A stretch of DNA of 64,000 bases. Origin: Cliona cf. orientalis (lineage: Eukaryota; Porifera; Demospongiae; Clionaida; Clionaidae). Location of the stretch: positions 26,286,058-26,350,057 of the forward strand of contig OZ005689.1 in NCBI GenBank assembly GCA_963930775.1. The letters are read 5' to 3'. The notes under the pieces are model-generated. The model worked only from the letters and a program-made list of their open reading frames with translations. It was not told the origin of the DNA and did no database searches. Positions 22,114 to 32,421 of this stretch are shown piece after piece. The first letter of the stretch is position 1. The number at the start of each line of letters is the position of its first letter. A program made the position numbers and the translations under genes.

Positions 22114-23227
22114 CTGTGAAGTGTACATGTTATCATGCATGCATGGTGCTGTGTGCATGCTTATAAATTAGGTGCACAGTTAAATTTTCATCACCTAACT
22201 TCGAAACTAGTCTTCTTGTTTGAGCTATCCATTGCCTTCAGTTTCAGTGATCTTTGCTATCAACGATGACTCCGCTGCCGTTGTATATCTCATGAATGGC
22301 AAGATTCACCTTTGTAAGAATGGGCAGCTATTGCTGCAGGATAAGGGTCCAGATGCTGGGATACGTAACGTCTGCTGAAGTTGCAATGAATCGTGAAAAA
22401 AGAGCTGCTAAGAGTAAGCTTGGAGTAATTTTACAACCTAATAATATTATGGAGTAGAATCTTTCCTTTTTTCTTTCTCTATGAAATTTTAATGCATTTG
22501 CATAGTGGTTGGACAGATAGCTGAAAAGCTAGTATTGAAGTCCTCCCACAGGACATACATACACAAAACTAATATGGGGTGACAGAAAGGGCTAAACTTA
22601 ACAATGGGATCGTAAACGGGATTTGAAAACATTGGGGGAGGGACTGTTAACAACAAATGAGGACAAAGAGTTCCAGATAGGGATGACATCAACAATGGAA
22701 AAAGCTATACTGTCTGTGTGCATCAACATATCAATACCTAGTTGATTTGAGGACTTGAGTGAATTCTTACAGAGTTGATCCTATGAAAGTTGATGTCCTG
22801 ATAGTTGATATACAAAATTGCTCTTGTAGGAATTGATCACGGGGGAGTTGATCACATACAAAATTGATCTCGTGTGTACACACCCAATTCGACTACTGGT
22901 GCCATGCCATGTCAGAGTGGGCACCAACTGATGACTGCTAATCAGACTGAAACACCTTCCCAATCGACGGCTACAGCAAATTCATTCACTGATAAGTCAC
23001 CTAGATTAACAAGGTGTGATTTTATAGCTAGCAACATGTTTTGTAACGCTTGCATATTATGACACGTGTAGCTAGTGATTCTGAACGCCCGATTCGGCGG
23101 CGATAGCAATTGACTCGTCTGTTGGACTGTGATCATTAAATTTTGAGTATGCGCAAAATTATGATCAACAAACAGACAGGAAACCCTCGCCCCCACTTAA
23201 TGCCTCCTTTATGTATTAAATGTGTAG
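22114..23227. other. Non-coding
   Basis: GTTGATC-rich words recur irregularly at 22770-22870. A possible open stretch near 22330-22420 could not be joined to anything. No element recognised. Confidence 0.3.
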
Positions 23228-23875
23228 AAAGGGCCCATTGCCCGAGAGCTCTAAGACACCCAGCATAAGACCATCAAAGGTGCTGAAAGAGAATGGAAGC
23301 TCCCGGTCTGGTGCAACAGCAGAGGATAACAATGTGAATCTTGATGAAGCCATTTCTAAGTGTTTCATTGGTAACAATGCACAATAAATATGCATGCATG
23401 ATAATAATTATTTAAACGTGTATATTATTATGAACTCTTAGGATACTACACCCTTCCAGTTAGCTGTCTTATTGAGCCATGGCCTGCTCGCTTGCTACGT
23501 CCAGTTGATGAGCTGTTTGTTGAGAGCCTGAAGTTGGCAATGAAAGGCAATCACAAATGATGCTGCTCCTATCATTGGATTGGTAGTCCTAGGTCAAGGT
23601 AAGGGGCTTTATTACACTATATACAACGAAAAATATTTTCAGAAAGTGTTTGTTTCATACCTCTCAAGTGACCCTCATCTCGCTGGTCCGACCAGCATTT
23701 ACACGTCAAATTACCCGACCAGCAAGACAAGTCTCAAAACCAGCATTTGTGGAGATACCATACCTAGTAGCTATTTTAATATACATGGGCTTTTACACAT
23801 AATTTAGAGCAGATGAAGCAGTTATCCTAATCATCAGAACACAATTTTCCCATTTTAAGTGGCTATTTAGATATA

Positions 23876-24295
23876 TGTGAGCGAATTTGAGAAAAGGGGT
23901 AACTTCGCGCATTTCCCGAATTTTGGTTTTAAAACGCTTATAACTTTGGAACCATAGCAGCTATGAACTTCAAACCTGGCATGAATATTCTTCCATCATC
24001 CTACTACACTCGCTGCAAATCGCAAGCCCCGCCCACTTCCGGCTTGGGCGGGGCGAGCGCGCGCGTCGATCGCGTTCGAAAAACGCCGTTTTATGGCCCT
24101 CTTTGGCGGCTCACCGCTCGGGACAGGAGGCTTGCTCTAGCTTCTAACGTTGGATCTGTGAAGTAGAAGGTCCAAATTGCTTACAAACCAAGTCTGAAGC
24201 CTAGGGCTCTTACTGGCTTGAAATGGTGGTAGGCTGAAAAGTGATAAAAAATCGCGTTTTGCGCGAAGTTACCCCTTTTCTCAAATTCGCTCACA
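23876..24295. mobile_element. 420-bp MITE with near-perfect terminal inverted repeats, TA duplication
   Basis: About 35 terminal bases (TGTGAGCGAATTTGAGAAAA...) are repeated inverted at the other end, flanked by TA on both sides. A related 423-bp copy lies inverted at 30419-30841; both contain a CCCCGCCCA...TGGGCGGGGC palindrome and a TAGAAGG...TTGGATCTGTGAAG block. Confidence 0.88.
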
Positions 24296-25164
24296 TATTT
24301 TCCGCTTTAATCATTTATTCATGATCAATGATATGTGTATACAGCTAGACGACCAGCATTTGGTGTTGATAAACTTGGGACCTATGCGTTTGTGTCATAA
24401 CGCACCCGATTGGTCAGAACGGTAGGGCCGTGTGCAATAAACATGTAACCATGGAGATGCACGAGGCACAAAGTGCCTCGCGGCTGGCCGGCCATCAATC
24501 ACACATCGTGCGTATCGAGCGCTACTGGAGTGGAGCACTACGATCACGAGTACAGCTTTAGGGCCGGCCGGCCCTTGGCCTAGGTAGCCTAGCTAGGCTA
24601 ACCTCTCGATGTTGTGCCCGGGCCAGCATCAACGCCGGTTTGAGCGGAGCGAGAACGTCATTGTTGTACTCGCAAGCTGGGCCCGGGCCACCGAGTCTCT
24701 GGCTTCTCGCTTATCTATATTTCTTGCAAAGCAACACTGAAGAGGCGAGGTTCGCTGTCATACCTGTTTATAGGGTCCAGTACTATAGTATCCATGCTGG
24801 AATGGAGCGAAGTCTCTTGGCTATTCAATTCAGACTACAGTGAGGGGTGTCGCCTACAGATCCGTTTGTCTGCGCATGTGCAGATATTAATTTTTTTTTA
24901 TTTTTAAGTGGCATTAGGAATTTCAAGCTTTAACAACAATGAGAAGCAACACTATGAGTTGAGATACTGATTTGAATGGGCCCATTTATTAAAACATCAT
25001 GACTTATTAGTGAATACGGGAGTGCTGATCCAAATTATTATAGTCTTTAAAAGTCAGTCCATGCATATCATTATTGTAGTGCATTATTACATCATTGTGA
25101 CATTATACAGACTTGTATAATATAAATATTATCATAGAGTCAGTAGACTCTATAAGTAGGGATG

Positions 25165-25480
25165 GCACGGATACTCCATATATATAATACATTCAAATAT
25201 CTCAGAACAGATAACTTTGTGAACTTTCTAAGTGTCAAAATCAGAATCTACAGCATATTATCTAACAAGATCAAGATCATCCTTCAACTCAGTTGTATAT
25301 GTCAGAACCAGATGTTCAAAAAAATAGCCATTTGTCAATCTTTCTTTCTGTTTTCCTGGGCTAACTGAAGACTACCATGGCCGCTCACCTTAGTTCGAGT
25401 ATAGATCCTCTCCATTTTGGAGCGCGCACGTCCGTGGCACGCTCGTTTTGTGTTATCATGAAAGCGATTTAATTGTGGGT
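25165..25480 (-). repeat. Dispersed repeat, inverted partner at 45860-46150
   Basis: CTAGTTTC/CAGGAAAACAGAAAGAAAGA-type sequence and the following CCATTTTGGAGCGCGCACG region match 45860-46150 in opposite orientation over about 290 bases. Neither copy has a clear end. The short open frames within share residues (KMER/KMEW-YT-T-TK), most likely just repeat homology. Confidence 0.5.
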
Positions 25481-26894
25481 GTGTACAGCGCGCGTTTTGC
25501 GAGTGAGTGTGTCTAATTAGCCATTTTGTCATATAATGCGCATGCTCATACGGTGTTGCCATGGTGAAGTCATGTGACCGATGTAAGTGACGCGTATGCG
25601 CCGGCGCATCCAGGACCTGCTCGATCGAGCGCTCAGTTGATCACCTCAGTGCCATTGAACTGTCGATTATGGTGGCTACTTACCAACAGTAAGCTTACTG
25701 GCCTATAAAATATGCTCCACGAACCGAAAGTTTTCTTCAATTCTTGGTTCTAAACAGCCTTCTTTCAAGTTTGCCGGGCGAGTCAGCCCTGGCAGCTTCA
25801 GCAGCTTCAGGATCGAGATAACGAGGGGCGTGGCTTCATTCGCAGGTCAAATCTGGACGCTGGTTACCTGAGCTGTCTAGAGAACCCCACTGATGCACGT
25901 TCAGTAGTGTGTGATGCAAAAGAAGTCCTATAGCTATAGCTATCAAAAGACTGCCTGGGATTTACACTTACAGGAGTATTCAAGTTTGAACTTGCGGCCG
26001 GTGTGTTTGGGGTACCATATAGCTGCCTGACTCAAAGGCTAAGATCACACAAACATGATGAATCAGTGGTGTACTTGCTTCCGCTATAATATTGTATTAT
26101 TGCTGGAGCACGTTTGCGGATGCGGATGCGGATGTAGCTAGGTCCAGAAAAACTTTTTGAAGTTGTAGCTAGTTGACTGTTCCATGCATTAATAAAATTA
26201 ATTTTTATTATTAAACAAGTATGTTTGATGTCACAATCATGAGATAATGTGACTGAACACTACTAACAGCATGCTATTGTACAATCGAGTGTCAGTTAGT
26301 ACAGCGCACATGCGCAGATGAAGACCACACCCTTCACTGCAGGTCAAGAGTAGCTGCTCAAACTCACCGTGTAATGCAATGTAATGGCGACATTCTCACT
26401 CTGCTCGAACGTCGAATCTACCACCAGACCATGACAAAGACCAGACATCGCCTCTCGCTTCGCTCGAGGCTCGGTGGCCTGCCGAACAGGCCTGTCAAAA
26501 TGCGCGGCGCTTGCGCCGCTCGCTCGAGCTAGCTCGAGAATGCACATGATGCATCTCTATGGCCCCTGGGCCCTGGCAACCTCGTTTGTGCACACGGCAC
26601 AACAATTCTGACCAATCGTGAGTCTTCTGAACTTGTAGGAGAGCGCATCTTTTATGCCCTCCAGGTTAGGACATGGACTATATAAGAAAATATTGTCGCT
26701 CTGAAAAATATTTTTCGTTGTATATAGTATAACAATGAACAGGCAAACCGGTTACCATGGTATATGTATAATCTCATGCCCAGCCTCTGTTCCCACGAGA
26801 TTAGTCAGCTAGGAGGCATTGATGAAAATTAATGACAATCATGAACTACCAGGCCCTGAGGGCACTAAAAAAAGAACAGTAACAAGTACAAAAA

Positions 26895-27225
26895 ACAATT
26901 GAATAAAATTGAAGGATGAAGTAGGGATGGCAGTGCCAAAAAGTACACAAACAAGATTCGTAGGGATAACGTATCACATCAACTATACATCCCTACGCTT
27001 GCTATTTGAGTAGCCGACGGCCTGTGCACACACATATTATATGGGGTGCAGGAATGGGCCCATGGATCAATATCAAAATATAGCGACACTTTATAGAATC
27101 AGAAATGGATGAGAAAAGCAAGCGTAGGGATGTATAGTTGATGTGATACGTTATCCCTACGAATCTTGTTTGTGTATTTTTTGGCACTGCCATCCTTACT
27201 TCATCCTTCAATTTTATTCAATTGT
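26895..27225. mobile_element. 331-bp foldback MITE with 109-bp arms
   Basis: Arms 26895-27003 and 27117-27225 are inverse complements with about two mismatches in 109, around a 113-bp centre. The high arm identity indicates a young insertion or ongoing arm correction. No clear target duplication. Confidence 0.9.
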
Positions 27226-28284
27226 ATCTTATACTTGTAATATATATAGATCATAAATAGTGTAGTAATTTTACATTTGCATGCATCATTATAGCTAATT
27301 GTTTTTTTTAACAGACGAAACATTTGATGAATTGAAAAAAGAAATGTACCAGTACGAAACACTATAGGTGGCAACAACTCCAGGGTAGCATTATAGGCTC
27401 TTAGTAATGAAGATGATAGCCATCCAGCATTCAGAACCAGGCTTGTATCAGTGTACAGTGGGCTCAATGATGATGAAACAATCAGGTTGGCAGCAAAACA
27501 CAATAAAACAACATCCTTCTTCCACGAAATGAGTACCTGGAACAAAATAAAGAAATACTAATTAATGTTATTAATTGAAATTTGTTCTTTAGGTTAACAT
27601 CTGCAGAAGTGCCCTGTATTCGATGACAAGGATGCCCTATGGTGATCCCACTCAGAAGTCCAAGCCACAAAGATGGAAGACACACTGCTTTGCTCTCCTC
27701 ATGTCTGAATAGGATTAATTTAGTGTTAAGTACTATAGAATATCACTGTACATAACTCATTCTTTTATAGGTGTGCAAATTGGATGACGCATGCATCCTC
27801 TTTCTTGCCAGTCTACCAAAGGATTTATTTGAGACACTAAGGAAGATATTTTACTTGTACAGTAAAGGATATTTCCAGAGTTTATCATCGCAGATGCTCT
27901 CGGTGAGTTTAGAGGGTGCAATTTCAAGTCCGGGAGTACACCAGCCAGGTTCACAGAAATAATAATTTTGCATATCTAGTACTGTACACTCAATTTTCTC
28001 TAGCCAATACTTCTTATACCTATTACCAAGTATTAATGATTAGCTATAATATAGATAATTGAAATGTCTCCTAAAGGACTTTTGCCAATTGGCAATGAAA
28101 ACCACCACCAACCCTCCAAGCACAGTTTTTGAGCAGGGGAGATTCACACTGGGAAACGCCACAGCAGTAGTCACTCTTGGGACAACCATTACTCATGCCA
28201 GTGTATCTGAACTATGTAGAAGCAATGGGCTTGACTTAACGGGCAGCTTTTTCAATGATCCATGGCACAGGTTTAGAGGAAGAG

Positions 28285-29498
28285 GTACTGTATAGCGGGA
28301 AATTTTCGTTGGTTTAATTGCAGGGTAACTCCCTGGGGTAATCCCGACTGAGTCCGCTGGTCTGTAACCAGAGTTGAGTGTTTGGTGGAAGCCCCTGAGC
28401 AGTGAGCTGTCTGCAGGACCTCCACCCTGCTGTTCAGCCACCAGGTGGGGGACGAGAGGAGTCCTCCAGTCCCCATGATCCCGGTGCGGCAGGGGGCGCC
28501 TCCCAACGCTGAAGGCTTGGGGTCCATAACACCAGGGGGAGTGGCGTCACTTCCCCCGCATCCAGCACTACTGCAGAGGGCTAATCACGCCGAGCAAGTC
28601 GGCTGAGAAGACACACAAACAAATAGACAAACAAACAACCAAACAAACATACAGATAAACAAACATGTAACCATCCTCGTATCTATGAGCGGAGGGAGGG
28701 TGGGGCAATAAGCTCCTAGCTCCGCAGCTCTTCTTGCCGGGTAACAGACTGAGCTCTCTTACTCAACCTAACACTAACACACATGCTGGTTGTGCCTGCC
28801 ACTGCTTAAATACGCTGCGTTCTTTCCAGCCCTGGCACTGGTTTCGACAGGCGCAAGGGGTGCCTATGTTCGTTCTCTTATTGTTATTATTATTGAACAG
28901 TACAATGTTTATTATTGTCGATAAACAGCTATGTATGTTTTGGCGTCCATCAATTATACTTAGCCCGCCTTATGCATTGCCCCTGCGCGCCCGCACGCGC
29001 GGGGCGGGGACTTCCTGCGCAATTAACCTGCTTTAAATGTGACCATTAAAACCTCATTCTAATTTTCGTATGATTGACCAAAATACTCTTAGAATAAATT
29101 TTCGTATTTTTTTTCGTATGCTTGCTGTGGGAGATTGTGCGCATGCGCAGCTGATAGCACTCGCACTGTACTATACGGTAACGCTAGTATCACTGGCTTC
29201 CCCTTCATCGTAGTGCGGCTAATCGATGTCCACTGGGATCAGAACGGTCACTCCGTTTCGACACCTTGGCAAAGAACCGATAGAGACATTATTCAGTGAG
29301 CTAGCCTTGCATTGCATTTAGCATCCGCCGCTCGCGCTAGTAACAGCATGTGGCTGTTGTAGGCCTGTAGGTCAAAGGTCACGCACAAAAGAAAAACTTT
29401 TCGCACATTCAAATGTTCGCATTTTTTTTCATATAAGGGATGGGCATACGAAATATACGGAACTTAGCACCATATGAAAATTTCCCACTATATGGTAC
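28285..29498. mobile_element. 1.2-kb non-autonomous element with GTACTGTATAGCGGGAAATT ends
   Basis: The left end GTACTGTATAGCGGGAAATT and right end inverse GTACCATATAGTGGGAAATT match with three differences over 20 bases. It begins directly at the presumed end of the last ParB-like exon. The related termini at 53192-53395 show a repeated family. It contains no transposase frame. Confidence 0.6.
28320..28670 (+). repeat. Possible SINE-like insertion with CAAA-rich tail
   Basis: A GC-richer block than its surroundings (28320-28610), followed by ACACAAACAAATAGACAAAC-type simple repeats to ~28670, has the look of a retroposed sequence with an A-rich tail. I cannot identify RNA polymerase III boxes with confidence. 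Confidence 0.3.
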
Positions 29499-29584
29499 TT
29501 TTATCAATCAATTTTTAGTTTCTAATCTCACTCCCAGTCCACTAGGCATGCGGGCAGGTAGTATAGTAGTAGTAATTCAAATAT

Positions 29585-30197
29585 GTGACCGTATCTGACA
29601 AAACACGGCATATGGGATGTGCGTTTTTAATACCTCGAGTCAAAAAATGTCGAAGTTGAGTTCTTGTCATATACATGCCAAAGAACCTTTCTACTAACCT
29701 TTGCCGTCGTCCACCTTCCACCTAAGCCTTCACTTTGACCCACCTAGTCGGCCCAGCTGCCGTACCTGGAGCCCATTGCTATGGGTGCTAATTAGAATTG
29801 TCTACCTAAATACAGCTAGATTCATCGAACTACTGTACGTTCGTTCGCTCACCTTTATACCTTCTTGGGCATCTAAGAACAATCGTCAGGCGTTGCAAGT
29901 TCAACTCTTGCTCGATCTTTACGTTCATTTCGAACGGCTCCTCCCAGGTCCATTTAATTGATTTCTGGGTCACGCGTAGTATGCGGAAATGCCATACGCG
30001 TGCGCCTTTAGACCGTAATTTCTCGATTATTGGGGGTGTGGCACGATCGCAAACAAAGTGCTGTATCTCCACAACGAAGCACGAGATCGGCCTAAGACTT
30101 GAATGCGGGTTAGCTCTATGGTAGAGCTTATCAACCATGCATTAAACTCAATTTTCAGAAAAAATCCCATACGGAGGGTTTTCCCAAATCCGGTCAC
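29585..30197 (-). mobile_element. GTGACCGG-family MITE, full length (613 bp)
   Basis: Begins GTGACCGTATCTGACAAAAC and ends with the inverse of GTGACCGGATTTGGGAAAAC. It contains the family-specific GGGGGTGTGGC, TGGACCTGGG and TAGGTGGGTC words in inverse order. Other copies: 10683 (fragment), 34896, 36803-37603 (rearranged), 48818. Target duplication not certain. Confidence 0.85.
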
Positions 30198-30232
30198 ATT
30201 TACATATAATTTTTTATGCAATATCTACACTA

Positions 30233-30402
30233 AAGATGTATGTCAGGAGCATCAAGGCTATCAATACAACGGTTGGAAAGACAAATTATGGCATTGCAGT
30301 TCCAGGCTCTCCTTATGCAATTAGCAACATCAAAGCAGCACTGATAGAGTGTGGTATGATGGAAGTGGAAGTGACGTTTGTGCATTTAAAAGACAGTACA
30401 AA
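30233..30402 (+). CDS. Candidate exon between two MITEs
   Basis: An open stretch of ~56 codons (MYVRSIKAINTTVGKTNYG, then AVPGSPYAISNIKAALIECG) has protein-like composition and ends before GTAATAA. It is trapped between the MITEs at 29585 and 30419. It could be a further exon of the ParB-like gene. Family unknown. Confidence 0.35.
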
Positions 30403-30418
30403 TGGTAATAAATCTATA

Positions 30419-30841
30419 TGTGATAGGATATGAGAAAAGGGACCTTACGCGCAAAATGCGATTTTTTTACCGTTTATAAAAACTTCCACCATTCCAAGGT
30501 CTCAAGAGCCCCAAGCTTCCCACTTGGTTTGTAGGTAGTTTGGGCCTTCTACTTCACAGATCCAAGGTTAGAAGCCTGGGCAATCCCCCTGTCCTGAGTT
30601 GTGAACCGCCAAAGTGAGGCATAAAACGGCGATTTTCCAACGCGATCGACGTGCGCGCTCGCCCCGCCCACACCAGAAATGGGCGGGGCTCGCAACTGTA
30701 GCAAGTGTAGCAGGATGATGGAAGAATATTATTCATGCCAAGTTTGAAGTTCATAGCTGCTGTGGTTCCAGAGTTATAAACGTTTGAATATGTGAATTTG
30801 GAAAATGCGCGATAAGGTCCCTTTTCTCATATCCTACCACA
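30419..30841. mobile_element. 423-bp MITE, relative of 23876-24295 (inverted)
   Basis: TA flanks both ends. Termini TGTGATAGGATATGAGAAAA and its inverse are similar to those at 23876, and internal blocks match that element in the opposite orientation. Confidence 0.85.
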
Positions 30842-30872
30842 TATAATATTATTATTGCTTTCACAGCATCTA

Positions 30873-32085
30873 GCGTAAGATGCTATTTATCGGCCGGTAC
30901 CAAATATCAGCCAGCTACGTACGAAATCATTTATGGAGTTTACTACTGCCCCGCCTACACCTATACCTACACCTACACGCCGCTCAGTACGCGGGCTTCT
31001 CGAGAGCAAGACTGTTGTCCGTCCACCGTCCTTTATCTGTAAGTTTATTTATAATTGATCCACTCTCTAATATGCTAAAAACTTCTCTCTTGTGTGTCAG
31101 ACATCATTTTTACTATTTCAGGTTGCTGAAGCCCGAAATATACTTTGATCGCTCGCACGCATGCTCTGTAGTCAGTGACTCTACTGTTCATAATCAAGCT
31201 CAGTCTTCCAGTCACAGTAAGCTTATTGCTCCTTCCGAAGTCTGGCATTCTGGAATAGTGAGAGAGAGAGAGAGAATGAGTATGTATACAGTACGAGTTT
31301 AATATTATATGTTAATATTTTCACAGCTGTGTACACTATGCCAAAACTAGTAAGGAAAAAAACAAGTTTCGACGTAAAAGAAACGAGCTCCTCCCATCGA
31401 AAAGAACACTAAGAAACCTCGAGTATCGGTCAAGCGTAAGCAATGGACGGAGGAGCAAATGCATCAAGCGATTGAGCGTGCCAGAACTGGAGATATTAGT
31501 GCCATAAGGCGGTTGAAATGTATGGAAATCCAAAATAGACACTAAAAGACCGATTAAGTGGTTGTGTCCAACCTGGAAGATGTCCTGGCCCACGCCCATA
31601 CCTTGAACCTTCAGAAGCAGAGCTTGCATCTCATTTAATGGAAGCGGCAGCTATAGGAGTTGGAAAGACCAGGAGTGAAGTGATGAGAATTGCTCAAGAA
31701 ATTGCAGAGGCAAAAGGTGTTCTTAAGCAGAAACGAATAACTTCTGGTCGGTGGCGTAGGTTCCTTCAGCGAAATTCTGCTCTACGATTACGTGCTGGAG
31801 ACGTCACAGCAGGTGTGAGGATAGACGCTGTGAATGAAGAAAACATGCATGCTTACTTTTCCCCTTTGAAGGAGGTACGTGTATGATGAACTTGACTTTG
31901 AATCACACCCCAAAAGAATTTACAACATGGATGAGACTGGTGTTGCCCTCGATCCTTGACCTCCTAAAATATTGTCAAAGAAGGAGCAAAAGAAAGTATA
32001 TTATCGCTGTTCAGGTCAAAAGGCGCAAATTACAGTTGTCGGTTGTTGCATTGCTACTGCAGGATCAGAAATTTCTGACCTCTAT
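30873..32085 (+). pseudogene. Tigger/pogo transposase, 5' half with left terminus
   Basis: The left end is TA followed by GCGTAAGATGCTATTTATCG at 30871. Coding begins near 31329 with MPKLVRKKTSF, and a HTH part KRKQWTEEQMHQAIERARTG, then after shifts LKDRLSG-like DRLSGCVQPGRCPGPRPYL. The frame open from 31638 carries EAAAIGVGKTRSEVMRIAQE and RWRRFLQRNSALRLRAGD. The DDE domain starts at IYNMDETGVALDP (first catalytic Asp), then KILSKKEQKKVYY and TVVGCCIATAGSEIS, where homology stops. The rest of the transposase is found on the minus strand at 34860-32740. Confidence 0.8.
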
Positions 32086-32421
32086 CTGACACTCAGACAG
32101 TGTGTACAAATTTTTGACTGGGGAGGCAATCTATGGGAGATCCAAGCCAGAAACCTCCTTGTCCCCTGAAATAAACTGCATGTTCTATCCACCCTATAGT
32201 ACCTGTTGATCCAGTCAGCTGGACTTGTGTATAGTTCAGTAAGGTCACTATACACTTCCTTGTCAAAGTCTTCACCTCTACACCCAAACTGTCACCAGCA
32301 TCATCTTGCAATATGGCCGCTGTAGAGGAAAACATGTTGGTCCTCCTTGGTAGACGAGAGATGGCTTGGCCACACTGTGCTATCACTATCGCCTTAGTAG
32401 CATCCAATAATGCATGCCCCA
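32086..32421. other. Spacer at the left breakpoint of the Tigger inversion
   Basis: No transposase similarity. If the 3' half of the Tigger was inverted, this stretch is host sequence that originally flanked its right end. It is open for 115 codons on the minus strand, but I do not recognise the product. Confidence 0.35.

Larger units (their letters stand above)
23616..26728. repeat. 3.1-kb segment bounded by short inverted repeats
   Basis: ACTATATACAACGAAAAATA... at 23616-23642 is matched by its inverse complement near 26702-26728. Inside, 24400-24880 (plus) and 26280-26640 (minus) are diverged inverted copies sharing GATTGGTCAGAA, GCCGTGTGCA, GAGATGCA and a CTGCGCATGTGC end. It may be one large foldback element or two insertions. 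Confidence 0.45.
23228..28283 (+). pseudogene. Decayed multi-exon gene with ParB-like N-terminal domain (tentative)
   Basis: Exon A 23228-23370 ends in phase with exon B 23442-23598 (CFI|GYYTLPVSCLIEPWPARLL, RPVDELFVESLKLAMKGN, then after a shift DAAPIIGLVVLGQ). Exon C from 27315 carries TIGGNNSRVAL, then RTRLVSVYSGLNDDETIRLA and KHNKTTSFFHEM. Candidate exons follow at 27593 (CRSALYSMTRMPYGDP), 27771-27901 (KLDDACILFLASLPKDLFET) and 28059-28283 (RFTLGNATAVVTLGTTITHA). The order P-x-R-L-L, then G-G-N-N-S-R-V-A-L, then L-A-x-x-H-N-K resembles ParB/Srx-fold N domains (inference). Lesions: frameshifts in B and C and TAG for CAG after RVAL. Intron 2 (3.7 kb) has filled with mobile DNA. Confidence 0.45.
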
